Source: Mycobacterium sp. shizuoka-1
Lineage (GTDB): Bacteria > Actinomycetota > Actinomycetes > Mycobacteriales > Mycobacteriaceae
NCBI RefSeq assembly: GCF_002723835.1
Contig: NZ_BEWG01000015.1
Span: forward strand, 127,711 to 165,552
Reading direction: 5' to 3'
DNA length: 37,842 bases
In this document: positions 1 through 10,688 of the stretch, piece after piece
How positions within the stretch are numbered: the stretch's first letter is position 1
Layout of the letters: each line of letters starts with the position of its first letter
Notes under the pieces: generated by a model
What the model was told of the DNA's origin: nothing
Seen by the model: the letters and a program-made list of their open reading frames with translations, nothing else
Database searches by the model: none
Position numbers and translations under genes: made by a program

Positions 1-22
1 CGCGCCCGACTCGGTTCTCCCG

Positions 23-1276
23 TCAGGCGTACTCGAGCTCGTATGCCGGGTCGCGGTGGACGTGGGTGTCGATACCCTTCTCCTCCTCCTCGGGGGAGAT
101 CCGGATGCCCATCGTCTTTTTGATGCCCCAGGCGATGACGAACGCGATCGCGAACGAATAGATCATCACCGCACCTGCGGCGACCGCCTGGCGCCACAGC
201 TGGTCGAATCCGCCGCCGTAGAACAGGCCGTTGATCTTGTTCGGCATGCTGTCGCTGGCCAGGAAGCCGATCAGCAGGGTGCCGACGACGCCGCCGACCA
301 GGTGCACGCCGACCACGTCGAGCGAATCGTCATAGCCGAACTTCTCTTTGAGGCCCACGGCGTACGGGCAGATGGCGCCGGCGACCAGACCCAGGATGAT
401 CGCGCCGACCGGCGTGACCGAACCACAGGCCGGGGTGATCGCGACCAGGCCGGTGATGGCACCCGCTGCGGCACCGACACCGGTGACGTGGCCGTCCTTG
501 ATCTTCTCCACGGCCAGCCAGGCCAGGGTGGCAGCGCAGGTGGCCACGAACGTGGTGACCATGACGATGGCCGCCGAATTGCCCGCGGCCAGAGCCGAAC
601 CGCCGTTGAACGCGTACCAGCCGGCCCACAGCAGCCCGGCACCGAGCAGGGTCAGCGGGACGTTGTGCGGCTTGCGCAGCTTGCCCCAGCTGGCGCCCTT
701 GCCGAGCACGATGGCCACGGCAAGCGCGGCCGCGCCGGCGTTGATGTGCACCGCGGTGCCACCGGCGAAGTCGATTGCCTTGAGGTTGTTGGCAATCCAG
801 CCGCCCACCGAGTCGGGCGTGACGACGCCGTTGAAGGCGAACACCCAGTGCGCGACCGGGAAGTAGACCAGAACTGCCCACACCGTCGCGAAGACCATCC
901 AGGCCGCGAACTTCATCCGGTCGGCCGCCGCGCCGGAGATCAGCGCCACGGTGATCGCGGCGAACAGCGCCTGGAACAATGCGAACAAGCTGATCGGCAG
1001 GCCCGAGATGGTGGTCTGCGACTCCAACAGGTCCTTCATCCCGGCGAATTCGGTGAAGCTGCCCACGAACCCGCCGTAGGACGTTCCGAATGTCATGGAG
1101 AACCCGAACAGGATCCACAGCACGCCGACGACGGCGACCGCGCCGAACGTCATCATCATCATGTTGGTGGAGCTCTTGACCGAGACCATGCCGCCGTAGA
1201 ACAGCGCCAGGCCCGGGATCATCATCGTCAGCCCGATGATGCAACACAGCATGAATGCTGTGGTCCCTGTATCCAT
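23..1276 (-). CDS. amt: Ammonium transporter, Amt/MEP/Rh family
   Basis: A 417-aa polytopic inner-membrane channel that moves ammonium/ammonia into the cell. The pore twin histidines are visible at H177 (in AVHINAG) and H325 (in VVGVHLVGG). The family's conserved aspartate is D169 in IDFAGGT, and the gate region FQALF is near residue 101. About eleven hydrophobic segments fill the chain, and the cytoplasmic tail (IRISPEEEEKGIDTHVH) is of the type that contacts PII proteins. Start: ATG at 1276 with a strong AGGAGA Shine-Dalgarno 4 nt upstream. A glnB gene often follows amt, but only 22 nt of window remain, so that cannot be judged. A possible GlnR box lies 43-75 nt upstream. Confidence 0.95.
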   Translation of the reverse strand: MDTGTTAFMLCCIIGLTMMIPGLALFYGGMVSVKSSTNMMMMTFGAVAVVGVLWILFGFSMTFGTSYGGFVGSFTEFAGMKDLLESQTTISGLPISLFALFQALFAAITVALISGAAADRMKFAAWMVFATVWAVLVYFPVAHWVFAFNGVVTPDSVGGWIANNLKAIDFAGGTAVHINAGAAALAVAIVLGKGASWGKLRKPHNVPLTLLGAGLLWAGWYAFNGGSALAAGNSAAIVMVTTFVATCAATLAWLAVEKIKDGHVTGVGAAAGAITGLVAITPACGSVTPVGAIILGLVAGAICPYAVGLKEKFGYDDSLDVVGVHLVGGVVGTLLIGFLASDSMPNKINGLFYGGGFDQLWRQAVAAGAVMIYSFAIAFVIAWGIKKTMGIRISPEEEEKGIDTHVHRDPAYELEYA

Positions 1277-1318
1277 CTAATCTCCTGCGAGGTGTGCGGC
1301 CCGTAGCCAAGTGGGGCC

Positions 1319-1351
1319 GTTCACCGGCAGTGAACGATGTTTCTGTTACGT
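1319..1351 (-). promoter_or_regulatory. Candidate GlnR binding site upstream of amt
   Basis: On the minus strand this reads AC-N9-AC-N7-AC-N9-AC. The actinobacterial GlnR box is built from AC-N9-AC modules, so two modules are present, spaced 7 rather than 9 nt apart. It lies 43-75 nt upstream of the amt start. GlnR control of amt genes under nitrogen limitation is established in mycobacteria; its use here is inferred. Confidence 0.45.
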
Positions 1352-1399
1352 AGACCCCCTCGTGGTGTTGCCGGCGAGTTAAACGTTGGGCGGCGCGGC

Positions 1400-1405
1400 T
1401 ACGCT
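1400..1405 (+). promoter_or_regulatory. Candidate -10 box, leaderless start of the 147-aa gene
   Basis: TACGCT (TANNNT pattern) ends 8 nt before the ATG at 1414, and no Shine-Dalgarno is present. This spacing would put the transcript 5' end at or next to the start codon. Confidence 0.4.
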
Positions 1406-1413
1406 GGCTCACC

Positions 1414-1857
1414 ATGCACCGACGTCCGCGCTGGGTCCTCACGATCACCGTGGTGGTCATCGCGCTCGGTGCGTGGGTGTGGTCGACCTACTTCGACCGC
1501 CCGCCGGAGAAGTGCAAGCCGGTGATCGAACTGCTGGACTACAGCCGGGCGCAGGCGGCCAAGATCGATTCCAAAGGCAATGAAGGGGTGCCGACCGTCG
1601 CCGAGGACGCCGTCTACCGCGATTGGGCCGACGGCCTGGCCGAGCGGGCGCAGAAGGTGACCGATCCGGCGCTGGCGGCGCAGGCTACCGAGGTGGCCCA
1701 GCTGGCCAATCAGTTCGTGTCGGGGCTGCCGAGCCTGCGCGCCCAGATCCAGTCGCGGGCCCCCGGCGCGCCCGCTCCACCTCAGGTTTTCGAGATGTCA
1801 CTGCTCAACGACCGGATCGTCGCCAAGCTCGGGGAGCTGCGCAAGACCTGTTCGTGA
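1414..1857 (+). CDS. Small membrane-anchored or exported protein of unknown function
   Basis: A 147-aa protein. Residues about 7-25 form one hydrophobic N-terminal segment (signal anchor or uncleaved signal peptide), followed by an Ala/Gln-rich, probably helical extracytoplasmic part. There is one Cys near the start of that part (EKCKPVIELLDYS) and one at the penultimate residue (KTCS), so a disulfide is possible. I do not recognise a named family. The ATG at 1414 is preferred because a -10-like box sits 8 nt upstream; longer frames starting upstream have no better signal. Its last 60 nt overlap the 3' end of the convergent nitroreductase gene, so both C-termini are encoded in the same DNA. 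Confidence 0.75.
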   Translation: MHRRPRWVLTITVVVIALGAWVWSTYFDRPPEKCKPVIELLDYSRAQAAKIDSKGNEGVPTVAEDAVYRDWADGLAERAQKVTDPALAAQATEVAQLANQFVSGLPSLRAQIQSRAPGAPAPPQVFEMSLLNDRIVAKLGELRKTCS

Positions 1858-2445
1858 CCAGTTGAGGACGACCTCCTCCAGCGGCAGCCGTTGCCGCGGG
1901 CGCGAGTCGCGTTCGGCGATCTGCGGGTCCAGCTGCGCGTAGTCGCCGCGTGATCCGACGGCCACGACCGCCAGGGGTCGCACCCCGTCCGGCAAGTCGA
2001 AGGCTTCGGTTGCGCCGTCGACGTCGAAGCCGGCCATCGGATGCACGATCAGGCCTTGCGTCACCGCCTCCACCGACAGGTTTGCCATCGCCGCCCCCGC
2101 GTCGACCGCGGAGTAGAGCGCCGTGCGGTCGTCTTCGCCCTGGTCAGCGCATACCAGTATCAGTGCGCTCGCTGCGTGGGCGTAGCTGTTGCCGCGGCGC
2201 AACAGCCCGGCGATGGTCTGGAAATCGTCGCTGCCCCGGACCCCGACCACGAATCGCACCGGCTGGCGATGCCCCCAGGTTGCGGCCCAGCGCGCTGCCT
2301 CCAGCAGGCCGGTCAGCTGCTCGGACGTGACCGTCGCGGCGGGGTCGAAGGCGCGCGGGCTCCACCTGTCGGCGATCGGCGGGTGGATCGGCACCCGGGT
2401 GTGGGCGTGCCGGTCGCGGGGCGGGTCGGCGCGTTGGTCAGCCAT
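1798..2445 (-). CDS. Nitroreductase-family protein
   Basis: A 215-aa protein with the hallmarks of FMN-dependent nitroreductases. WSPRAFDP near residue 28 and LLEAARWAATWGHRQPVRF match the usual RRSxRxF...LLEAARWAPSxxNxQPW pattern, and a hydrophobic core (ALILVCAD) follows. Such enzymes are cytoplasmic NAD(P)H oxidoreductases; the substrate is unknown. The Trp usual after QP is Val here. Start: ATG at 2445, with TAACGT 7 nt upstream and no Shine-Dalgarno. It is divergent from ask and tail-to-tail overlapping (60 nt) with the 147-aa gene. Confidence 0.82.
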   Translation of the reverse strand: MADQRADPPRDRHAHTRVPIHPPIADRWSPRAFDPAATVTSEQLTGLLEAARWAATWGHRQPVRFVVGVRGSDDFQTIAGLLRRGNSYAHAASALILVCADQGEDDRTALYSAVDAGAAMANLSVEAVTQGLIVHPMAGFDVDGATEAFDLPDGVRPLAVVAVGSRGDYAQLDPQIAERDSRPRQRLPLEEVVLNWSRTGLAQLPELGDDPVVEQ

Positions 2446-2452
2446 CGCCGCG

Positions 2453-2458
2453 ACGTTA
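2453..2458 (-). promoter_or_regulatory. Candidate -10 box for the nitroreductase gene
   Basis: On the minus strand this reads TAACGT, ending 7 nt before the ATG at 2445, which is the spacing of a leaderless transcript. Confidence 0.4.
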
Positions 2459-2497
2459 CCGCCGATCCGGGGGGCAAAAGCAGGTGCGTCGACCCCT

Positions 2498-2503
2498 TAT
2501 CCT
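2498..2503 (+). promoter_or_regulatory. Candidate -10 box for ask-asd
   Basis: TATCCT fits TANNNT and lies 37 nt before the GTG of ask. This would leave a short 5' leader that includes the Shine-Dalgarno GAAAGGG at 2527-2533. No clear -35 is visible. Confidence 0.35.
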
Positions 2504-2539
2504 TAGAGCCGACCTCCCCGACTTTCGAAAGGGCAGACT

Positions 2540-5999
<3,460 letters not shown>

Positions 6000-6043
6000 G
6001 AGGCCACTTTCAGGCTTCAGTCTCCGGCCATGCAGGCTCGCAC

Positions 6044-6901
6044 CTAGTCGAAATAGACGACCAACACGGTGCCTTGAGCGTTCGTGCCCGCGCACCGCGT
6101 CGCGGTCGGCCAGATATCCGTGGCCGTCGCAACACAGCGCATCAGATACGACTGGTCCGTCACCGGGCTGTAGGCATTGATGGCGCTGCCCGGGCTGGCA
6201 TACCACGAGGACCGCACGTTGTCGGCGAACGCGCAACTGGTGTCAGCCGAAGCGACACCAGTCACGCCGGACGGACAGATCTTGAATGTCTCACCAGGAC
6301 TCGACACCGGGGGCGCGGCAACAGGAGGTGGAGGTGACGGCTCATCTTGCGCGAAATCCAACGATCCCGGCGGTGTCTCCCACATCGTGTTTCGCTCATC
6401 CGAGGTCACCTCGACCGGTACATCGTGGACCACACCGTCTTTGGATCGGACGTGCGCGATGCCCTTGTACTCGTTGCCGTCCTTGTGAACCAGCATCACG
6501 TCAACAACCTTGAGCCTCAGCCGCTTCAGATCGGGATCCGAATCCAGTTTCTTCTGCATCGACACCTTCACATCCGCCTGCACCATCTCGACGGGCGAGT
6601 AGGTCGGCGATGCGGGGACGGGCGGGGGAGCGACCGACGTCACCGTCACCGGTGCAGGCACAGCGGCGGGCTTCGCCACGGTCCGCAAGGTCAGCAAGGT
6701 CGCCCCAACGGCGGCCACCACCACGGCCATCCCGATGCCGGCAGGAACAAGCCAGCGACGCTTGGAATCCGCGACCGGAACCGGCTCCGGCTCGGCCGCC
6801 ACCTCCGGGTACGGCTCAGCCCACGCCGAACCATCCCAACGCCGGGCACCCAAACCACCACTGGGATCCGGGTACCAACCCGGCGGAATGTCCCCCGACA
6901 T
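6044..6901 (-). CDS. DUF2510 single-pass membrane protein
   Basis: A 285-aa protein. Residues about 4-32 form a DUF2510 motif (PPGWYPDPSG...RRWDGSAW), the short Trp-rich cytoplasmic module common in actinobacterial membrane proteins. One membrane helix spans about residues 52-72, then comes a Pro/Val-rich linker. An extracytoplasmic domain at about 105-170 (VVDVMLVHKDGNEYKGIAHV) resembles DUF4333-like folds. A C-terminal region with four Cys (KICPSG, DTSCAF, MRCVAT, TRCAGT) probably forms two disulfides. The ATG at 6901 has TACCCT 7 nt upstream. It converges on the DUF4185 gene with a 44-nt gap. Function unknown. Confidence 0.8.
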   Translation of the reverse strand: MSGDIPPGWYPDPSGGLGARRWDGSAWAEPYPEVAAEPEPVPVADSKRRWLVPAGIGMAVVVAAVGATLLTLRTVAKPAAVPAPVTVTSVAPPPVPASPTYSPVEMVQADVKVSMQKKLDSDPDLKRLRLKVVDVMLVHKDGNEYKGIAHVRSKDGVVHDVPVEVTSDERNTMWETPPGSLDFAQDEPSPPPPVAAPPVSSPGETFKICPSGVTGVASADTSCAFADNVRSSWYASPGSAINAYSPVTDQSYLMRCVATATDIWPTATRCAGTNAQGTVLVVYFD

Positions 6902-6908
6902 GATCCGC

Positions 6909-6914
6909 AGGGTA
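6909..6914 (-). promoter_or_regulatory. Candidate -10 box for the DUF2510 gene
   Basis: On the minus strand TACCCT ends 7 nt before the ATG at 6901, with no Shine-Dalgarno between. This fits a leaderless transcript. Confidence 0.4.
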
Positions 6915-6967
6915 CGCCGGTGGGCCGACAGCTACAGACCGTTCACCAGATGCGGGAAACGCCTACC

Positions 6968-7282
6968 TCACGGCTGCGGGCGGCGCTCACCGTCGAGCGG
7001 GGAATCGACCGCGCCCGCCTCGTGTGCACCGGGCAGGTCCGGCATCTCGTGGCGGCCGCCGCCCGATCGGCGCCGCAGAACCCACACCACAGCGCCCACC
7101 GACAGCGCGGCCGCGACCACGATCGTCGGCCACAGCAGAACTTGGGCCAGCCACACCCGCCGCTGCACGGTGGCGATTCGCTGCTCGGCATGTCGAACAC
7201 GGGCCAGCTTGTCCATGCGCTCCCTGTGCCCGCGATCGGCGCCGGGAAAACCGGGAGCACCCCACCCGGGACCGCGTCCCAT
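6968..7282 (-). CDS. Small single-pass membrane protein
   Basis: A 104-aa protein with a Gly/Pro-rich N-terminus, a charged helical stretch (RMDKLARVRHAEQRIATVQR), one membrane helix at about residues 43-67 (VLLWPTIVVAAALSVGAVVW), then an Arg-rich stop-transfer segment and a polar tail. The overlapping frame at 6943-7260 lacks this membrane design and is taken as a shadow. A second ATG lies 4 nt upstream in another frame. It precedes the DUF2510 gene by 66 nt on the same strand. No family recognised. Confidence 0.6.
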   Translation of the reverse strand: MGRGPGWGAPGFPGADRGHRERMDKLARVRHAEQRIATVQRRVWLAQVLLWPTIVVAAALSVGAVVWVLRRRSGGGRHEMPDLPGAHEAGAVDSPLDGERRPQP

Positions 7283-7344
7283 TCATAGCGAACTCATAGG
7301 CGCCACCTAACCCGCACTGAGTGGCACGCTCGCATGATCGATTC

Positions 7345-7797
7345 ATGACCGAAACACCCGAGCGGGCCGACGAGCCCGCCACCAGTCCCGTCGCCACGCT
7401 GGATCCCCCGCCGCCGCCGCCACCGGCGCCGCCCGCGTATTACGGACCCGTCCCCGTCGCCCCCCGACCCAACCGGCTCTACCAGGCCGTGGCCTGGGTG
7501 GCCATCGTCGCGGGCACGGTGTTCATCGTCGGTGCGGTCTTCTTCACCGGATTCGCCATGGGCCGCCACAGCGGTGGCGGCTGGCACCACCACCGCGGCT
7601 GGGACGGCAACTCGCAGTTCCAGCACCGGGTGGGGCCGCCGATGATGCCGATGATGCCGGGCGCGGGCCCCTGGGGGCCGATGGGTCCCGGCGGGCCCGG
7701 CGGACCCGGCGGGCCGAACGGGGGCCCGGGCTTCGGGCCCGGCGGACCGGGCAGCACCGGCCCCGGCGCCACCGTCGCCCCGACACCGCGTCCCTGA
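7345..7797 (+). CDS. Proline/glycine-rich single-pass membrane protein
   Basis: A 150-aa protein. The N-terminus is Pro-rich (PPPPPPAPPAYYGPVPVAP) and one membrane helix spans about residues 50-72 (VAWVAIVAGTVFIVGAVFF). After a His/Trp/Gly patch (GGGWHHHRGW) comes a Met/Pro then Gly/Pro tail (GPGGPGGPGG type). Mycobacteria have a similar proline-rich gene at this map position. ATG 7345 is preferred over GTG 7321; neither has a Shine-Dalgarno, and CATGAT stands 6 nt before the ATG. An intrinsic-type hairpin follows the stop. Function unknown. Confidence 0.65.
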   Translation: MTETPERADEPATSPVATLDPPPPPPPAPPAYYGPVPVAPRPNRLYQAVAWVAIVAGTVFIVGAVFFTGFAMGRHSGGGWHHHRGWDGNSQFQHRVGPPMMPMMPGAGPWGPMGPGGPGGPGGPNGGPGFGPGGPGSTGPGATVAPTPRP

Positions 7798-7809
7798 CGC
7801 GCGCGAGCC

Positions 7810-7843
7810 GCCCAGCGCCCTCCTCCCCCCGGGGGCGCTGGGC
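7810..7843 (+). terminator. Hairpin terminator after the proline-rich gene
   Basis: An 11-bp GC-rich stem (GCCCAGCGCCC / GGGCGCTGGGC) with a 12-nt loop begins 13 nt after the stop at 7797, followed by the weakly T-rich CTTTCGG. Long poly-U tails are usually missing from mycobacterial terminators. Confidence 0.65.
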
Positions 7844-7923
7844 TTTCGGCTGTGATTCGGCGGCGCTTCGGGGGTACTCGGCTCCACGGAGAGCGGCGGA
7901 AACCGCCTTCAGAGAGGGAGACG

Positions 7924-9369
7924 ATGACCGAGAACTACGCGACAACCGATTCCGGGGCCCCGGCCCCGAGTTTCGAGCATTCCCTGACCGTCGGGCCGGA
8001 CGGCCCGATCCTGCTGCAGGACCATTACCTGATCGAGCAGATGGCCAACTTCAATCGCGAGCGGATCCCCGAGCGTCAGCCGCACGCCAAGGGTGGTGGC
8101 GCGTTCGGCTCGTTCGAGGTGACCCAGGATGTCAGCGCATTCACCAGGGCGGCGTTTCTGCAGCCCGGCACCACGACCGAGATGGTGGCCCGATTCTCCA
8201 CCGTGGCCGGCGAGCGCGGCAGCCCGGACACCTGGCGCGACCCCCGCGGTTTCGCGCTGAAGTTCTACACCTCTGAGGGCAACTTCGACCTCGTCGGCAA
8301 CAACACCCCGGTGTTCTTCGTCCGCGACCCGATGAAATTCCAGAACTTCATCCGGTCGCAGAAGCGCCTGCAGTCGTCCAACCTTCGCGACCATCACATG
8401 CAGTGGGACTTCTGGACGCTGTCACCGGAATCCGCACACCAGGTCACCTGGCTGATGGGCGATCGGGGCATCCCCAAGACCTGGCGCCACATGAACGGCT
8501 ACTCCAGCCACACCTACAGCTGGATCAATGCCGCCGGTGAGTTGTTCTGGGTCAAGTACCACTTCAAGACCGACCAGGGCATCGACTTCCTCACTCAGGA
8601 GGACGGCGACCAGCTGGCCGGCAGCGACGGCGACTACCACCAGCGCGACCTCTACGAGGCGATCGAGGGCGGCAACTTCCCGAGCTGGACGCTGCACGTG
8701 CAGATCATGCCGTTCGAGGATGCCAAGACCTACCGCTTCAACCCCTTCGACCTCACCAAGGTCTGGCCGCACAGCGACTACCCGCTGCGCGAAGTAGGGC
8801 GAATGACGTTGAACCGCAACGTCACCGACTATCACGCCGAGATCGAGCAGGCCGCCTTCGAACCCAACAACCTGGTTCCCGGTACCGGCCTGAGCCCGGA
8901 CAAGATGCTGCTGGCCCGCGGCTTCTCCTACAGCGATGCCCACCGCCACCGGCTGGGGGTGAACTACAAGCAGATCCCGGTCAACACACCCAGAGTCGAC
9001 GTGCGCAGCTATTCCAAGGACGGCGCGATGCGCATCCACAACGTCACCGATCCGGTGTATGCGCCGAACTCGATGGGCGGCCCGGCGGCCGACCCGGCTC
9101 GGGCAGCAGAGGTGCACTGGGCGTCCGACGGTGACATGGTCCGCACGGCCTACGCGCTTCGTGCCGAGGACGACGATTGGGGCCAGGCCGGCACGATGGT
9201 CCGTGAGGTCCTCGACGACGCCGCACGAGACCGGCTGGCGCACAACATCATCGGCCACGTCTCCAAAGGGGTGAAGGAGCCGGTGCTGTCCCGCGTCTTC
9301 GAATACTGGCGCAACGTCGACCCCGACCTCGGCAAGAAGGTCGAGGAAGGGGTGCGAAGCGGCGAGTAG
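7924..9369 (+). CDS. katA: Monofunctional haem catalase (small subunit type)
   Basis: A 481-aa cytoplasmic enzyme that dismutates hydrogen peroxide. The distal His is H54 in [15 protein letters not shown], the catalytic Asn is N126 in [11 protein letters not shown], and the haem-ligating motif is ARGFSY (R332, Y336). There is no C-terminal flavodoxin-like extension, so it is a small-subunit catalase, distinct from the catalase-peroxidase KatG. Start: ATG at 7924 with GAGGGAGA 3 nt upstream; an extra 24 in-frame codons upstream are not counted. It lies 115 nt before ohr on the same strand. A long inverted repeat starts 6 nt after the stop, so readthrough into ohr may be limited. Confidence 0.96.
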   Translation: MTENYATTDSGAPAPSFEHSLTVGPDGPILLQDHYLIEQMANFNRERIPERQPHAKGGGAFGSFEVTQDVSAFTRAAFLQPGTTTEMVARFSTVAGERGSPDTWRDPRGFALKFYTSEGNFDLVGNNTPVFFVRDPMKFQNFIRSQKRLQSSNLRDHHMQWDFWTLSPESAHQVTWLMGDRGIPKTWRHMNGYSSHTYSWINAAGELFWVKYHFKTDQGIDFLTQEDGDQLAGSDGDYHQRDLYEAIEGGNFPSWTLHVQIMPFEDAKTYRFNPFDLTKVWPHSDYPLREVGRMTLNRNVTDYHAEIEQAAFEPNNLVPGTGLSPDKMLLARGFSYSDAHRHRLGVNYKQIPVNTPRVDVRSYSKDGAMRIHNVTDPVYAPNSMGGPAADPARAAEVHWASDGDMVRTAYALRAEDDDWGQAGTMVREVLDDAARDRLAHNIIGHVSKGVKEPVLSRVFEYWRNVDPDLGKKVEEGVRSGE

Positions 9370-9375
9370 CGATGC

Positions 9376-9432
9376 CGAGATCGACACCACGGTTGTGATT
9401 GCGCCAGTTTCACAACCCTGGTGTCGATCTCG
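9376..9432. repeat. Long palindrome between katA and ohr
   Basis: Left arm 9376-9398 and right arm 9410-9432, 23 bp each with a single mismatch, around an 11-nt loop. The arms begin CGAGATCGACACCA and contain GGTTGTGA. It is too long for a typical operator and lacks a T tract. It may act as a factor-dependent terminator or transcript stabiliser, or be a dispersed intergenic palindrome. Confidence 0.8.
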
Positions 9433-9483
9433 CGTCCGTCCGGAGCCCTTGCCGCCCGTCGGCCGGCTGGCATGATCGAAGCC

Positions 9484-9912
9484 ATGAGTATCGATGTCAT
9501 CTACACCGCGGAGTCCACGGCCAGCGGCGGTGGACGCGACGGTCATGTGAAGTCGTCGGACAATCGCATCGATCTGGAGACCAGACCACCGAAGGAAGCC
9601 GGCGGCAGCGGCGAGGGCACCAATCCCGAGCAGCTGTTCTCGGCCGGGTATGCCGCCTGCTTCCTGGGTGCGCTGCAACTCGTGGCCCGCACGGAGAAGA
9701 TCGGGCTCGACAGCGCGTCGGGCGTGACAGCCCAGGTCGGCTTCGGCAAGGACGCTGACGGCGGTTACGGCATCAACGCCCACCTCATCGGCTATCTCCC
9801 CGGTCTGGAGCAGCACCAGGCCGAGGAGTTGATGAACAAGGCGCACCAGGTGTGTCCGTACTCCAAGGCCACCCGGGGCAACATCGACGTCACCCTGGCC
9901 GTCAAGGTCTGA
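9484..9912 (+). CDS. ohr: Organic hydroperoxide resistance protein, Ohr/OsmC family
   Basis: A 142-aa thiol peroxidase of the Ohr subgroup that reduces organic and lipid hydroperoxides. The two redox cysteines are C59 (GYAACFLGAL) and C124 (HQVCPYSKAT). R18 and E49, which hold the reactive cysteine in place in characterised Ohr proteins, are present in GGGRDGH and NPEQLF. The short N-terminus and 142-aa length fit Ohr rather than OsmC. ATG 9484 is chosen over upstream in-frame starts; CATGAT stands 7 nt before it. No MarR-type ohrR is adjacent. The next gene starts 5 nt after its stop. Confidence 0.93.
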   Translation: MSIDVIYTAESTASGGGRDGHVKSSDNRIDLETRPPKEAGGSGEGTNPEQLFSAGYAACFLGALQLVARTEKIGLDSASGVTAQVGFGKDADGGYGINAHLIGYLPGLEQHQAEELMNKAHQVCPYSKATRGNIDVTLAVKV

Positions 9913-9917
9913 GCGCG

Positions 9918-10568
9918 ATGCGCCCCACTGCTGCGGTGGCCGCCGTGCTTGTCGCCGGGGTCGTCCCCTGCGTCGCGGCCGGCCCGGCGCAGGCCCGGCC
10001 CTCGGATCCGGGCGTGGTGTCCTACGCCGTGCTGGGCAAGGGTTCGGTGGGCAACATCGTCGGCGCCCCGATGACATGGGAAGCGGTCGACACCGACCCG
10101 GTGCAGGGCTACTGGGTGGACCTGCCGGTGTGCAACAACTGGGCCGATATCGGGTTGCCGGAGGTGTTCTACGATCCCGACCTCGCGTCGTTCAACAGCG
10201 CGGTGACCCAGACCTCGGCGACCGACCAGAATCACCTGGTCAAGCAGGCGATTGGGGTGTTCGCCACCTCGGACGCCGCCAATCGCGCCTTCCACCGCGT
10301 CACAGATCGCACCGTCGGTTGTGCCGGGCAGACCACCGCCATGCACCTCGAGGACGGGACCACCCAGGTGTGGTCGTTCGGCGGAGCGGCCCCCACCGCG
10401 ACCGATGCGGTGTGGGTCAAACAGGAAGCCGACACCGATCGGCGGTGTTTCACCCAGACCCGGCTGCGGGAGAACGTGCTGCTGCAGGCCAAGGTCTGCC
10501 AGTCCGGCAACGGCGGGCCCGCGGTCAATGTGCTGGCCGGCGCGATGCAGAACACGTTGGGTCAATAG
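9918..10568 (+). CDS. Exported sensor-domain-like protein (PknH extracellular-domain type)
   Basis: A 216-aa protein with a signal peptide (about residues 1-26, ending AGPAQA). The mature domain has four cysteines (C72, C135, C177, C194), consistent with two disulfides. The overall pattern (FNSAVTQTS, AVGVF-like strands, final Cys then VNVLAGAM) resembles the extracellular sensor domain of the kinase PknH and related mycobacterial exported proteins. It starts 5 nt after ohr, so the two are probably cotranscribed. M. tuberculosis has a homologous gene just before egtA. The ligand is unknown; no kinase domain is attached. Confidence 0.75.
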   Translation: MRPTAAVAAVLVAGVVPCVAAGPAQARPSDPGVVSYAVLGKGSVGNIVGAPMTWEAVDTDPVQGYWVDLPVCNNWADIGLPEVFYDPDLASFNSAVTQTSATDQNHLVKQAIGVFATSDAANRAFHRVTDRTVGCAGQTTAMHLEDGTTQVWSFGGAAPTATDAVWVKQEADTDRRCFTQTRLRENVLLQAKVCQSGNGGPAVNVLAGAMQNTLGQ

Positions 10569-10600
10569 CGGTCGATAGCGGTCGATAGCGGTCGGTAGCC
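10561..10600. repeat. Four-copy 10-bp tandem repeat upstream of egtA
   Basis: Four consecutive decamers: GTCAATAGCG, GTCGATAGCG, GTCGATAGCG, GTCGGTAGCC. The first copy contains the stop codon (10566-10568) of the sensor-like gene. The unit length is about one helical turn. Confidence 0.85.
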
Positions 10601-10622
10601 GTAACGAACCGCCGGTTGGGGT

Positions 10623-10639
10623 ACACGTCACCAACGTGT
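10623..10639. promoter_or_regulatory. Short inverted repeat in the egtA upstream region
   Basis: ACACGT-CACCA-ACGTGT, a perfect 6-bp dyad, 49 nt before the egtA ATG. It may be an operator for the ergothioneine operon. No known regulator site was recognised. Confidence 0.35.
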
Positions 10640-10688
10640 CAGCCGGGGATCGAGGAAATTTGTCGGTGCGGTCTGGAAGATGGTTCTC

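Noticed and set aside
56..1306. 416-codon open frame opposite amt
   Set aside because: Its translation is rich in Asp, Arg, His and Gly with no membrane or domain pattern, and it mirrors amt codons. It is a GC-driven antisense shadow.
6347..7288. 313-codon plus-strand frame opposite two small minus genes
   Set aside because: It lies antisense to the DUF2510 and 104-aa membrane genes, is His/Arg/Gly-rich and lacks any domain.
8422..10077. 551-codon frame opposite katA, ohr and the sensor-like gene
   Set aside because: It spans two intergenic regions and three real genes; composition is typical of antisense frames in high-GC DNA.
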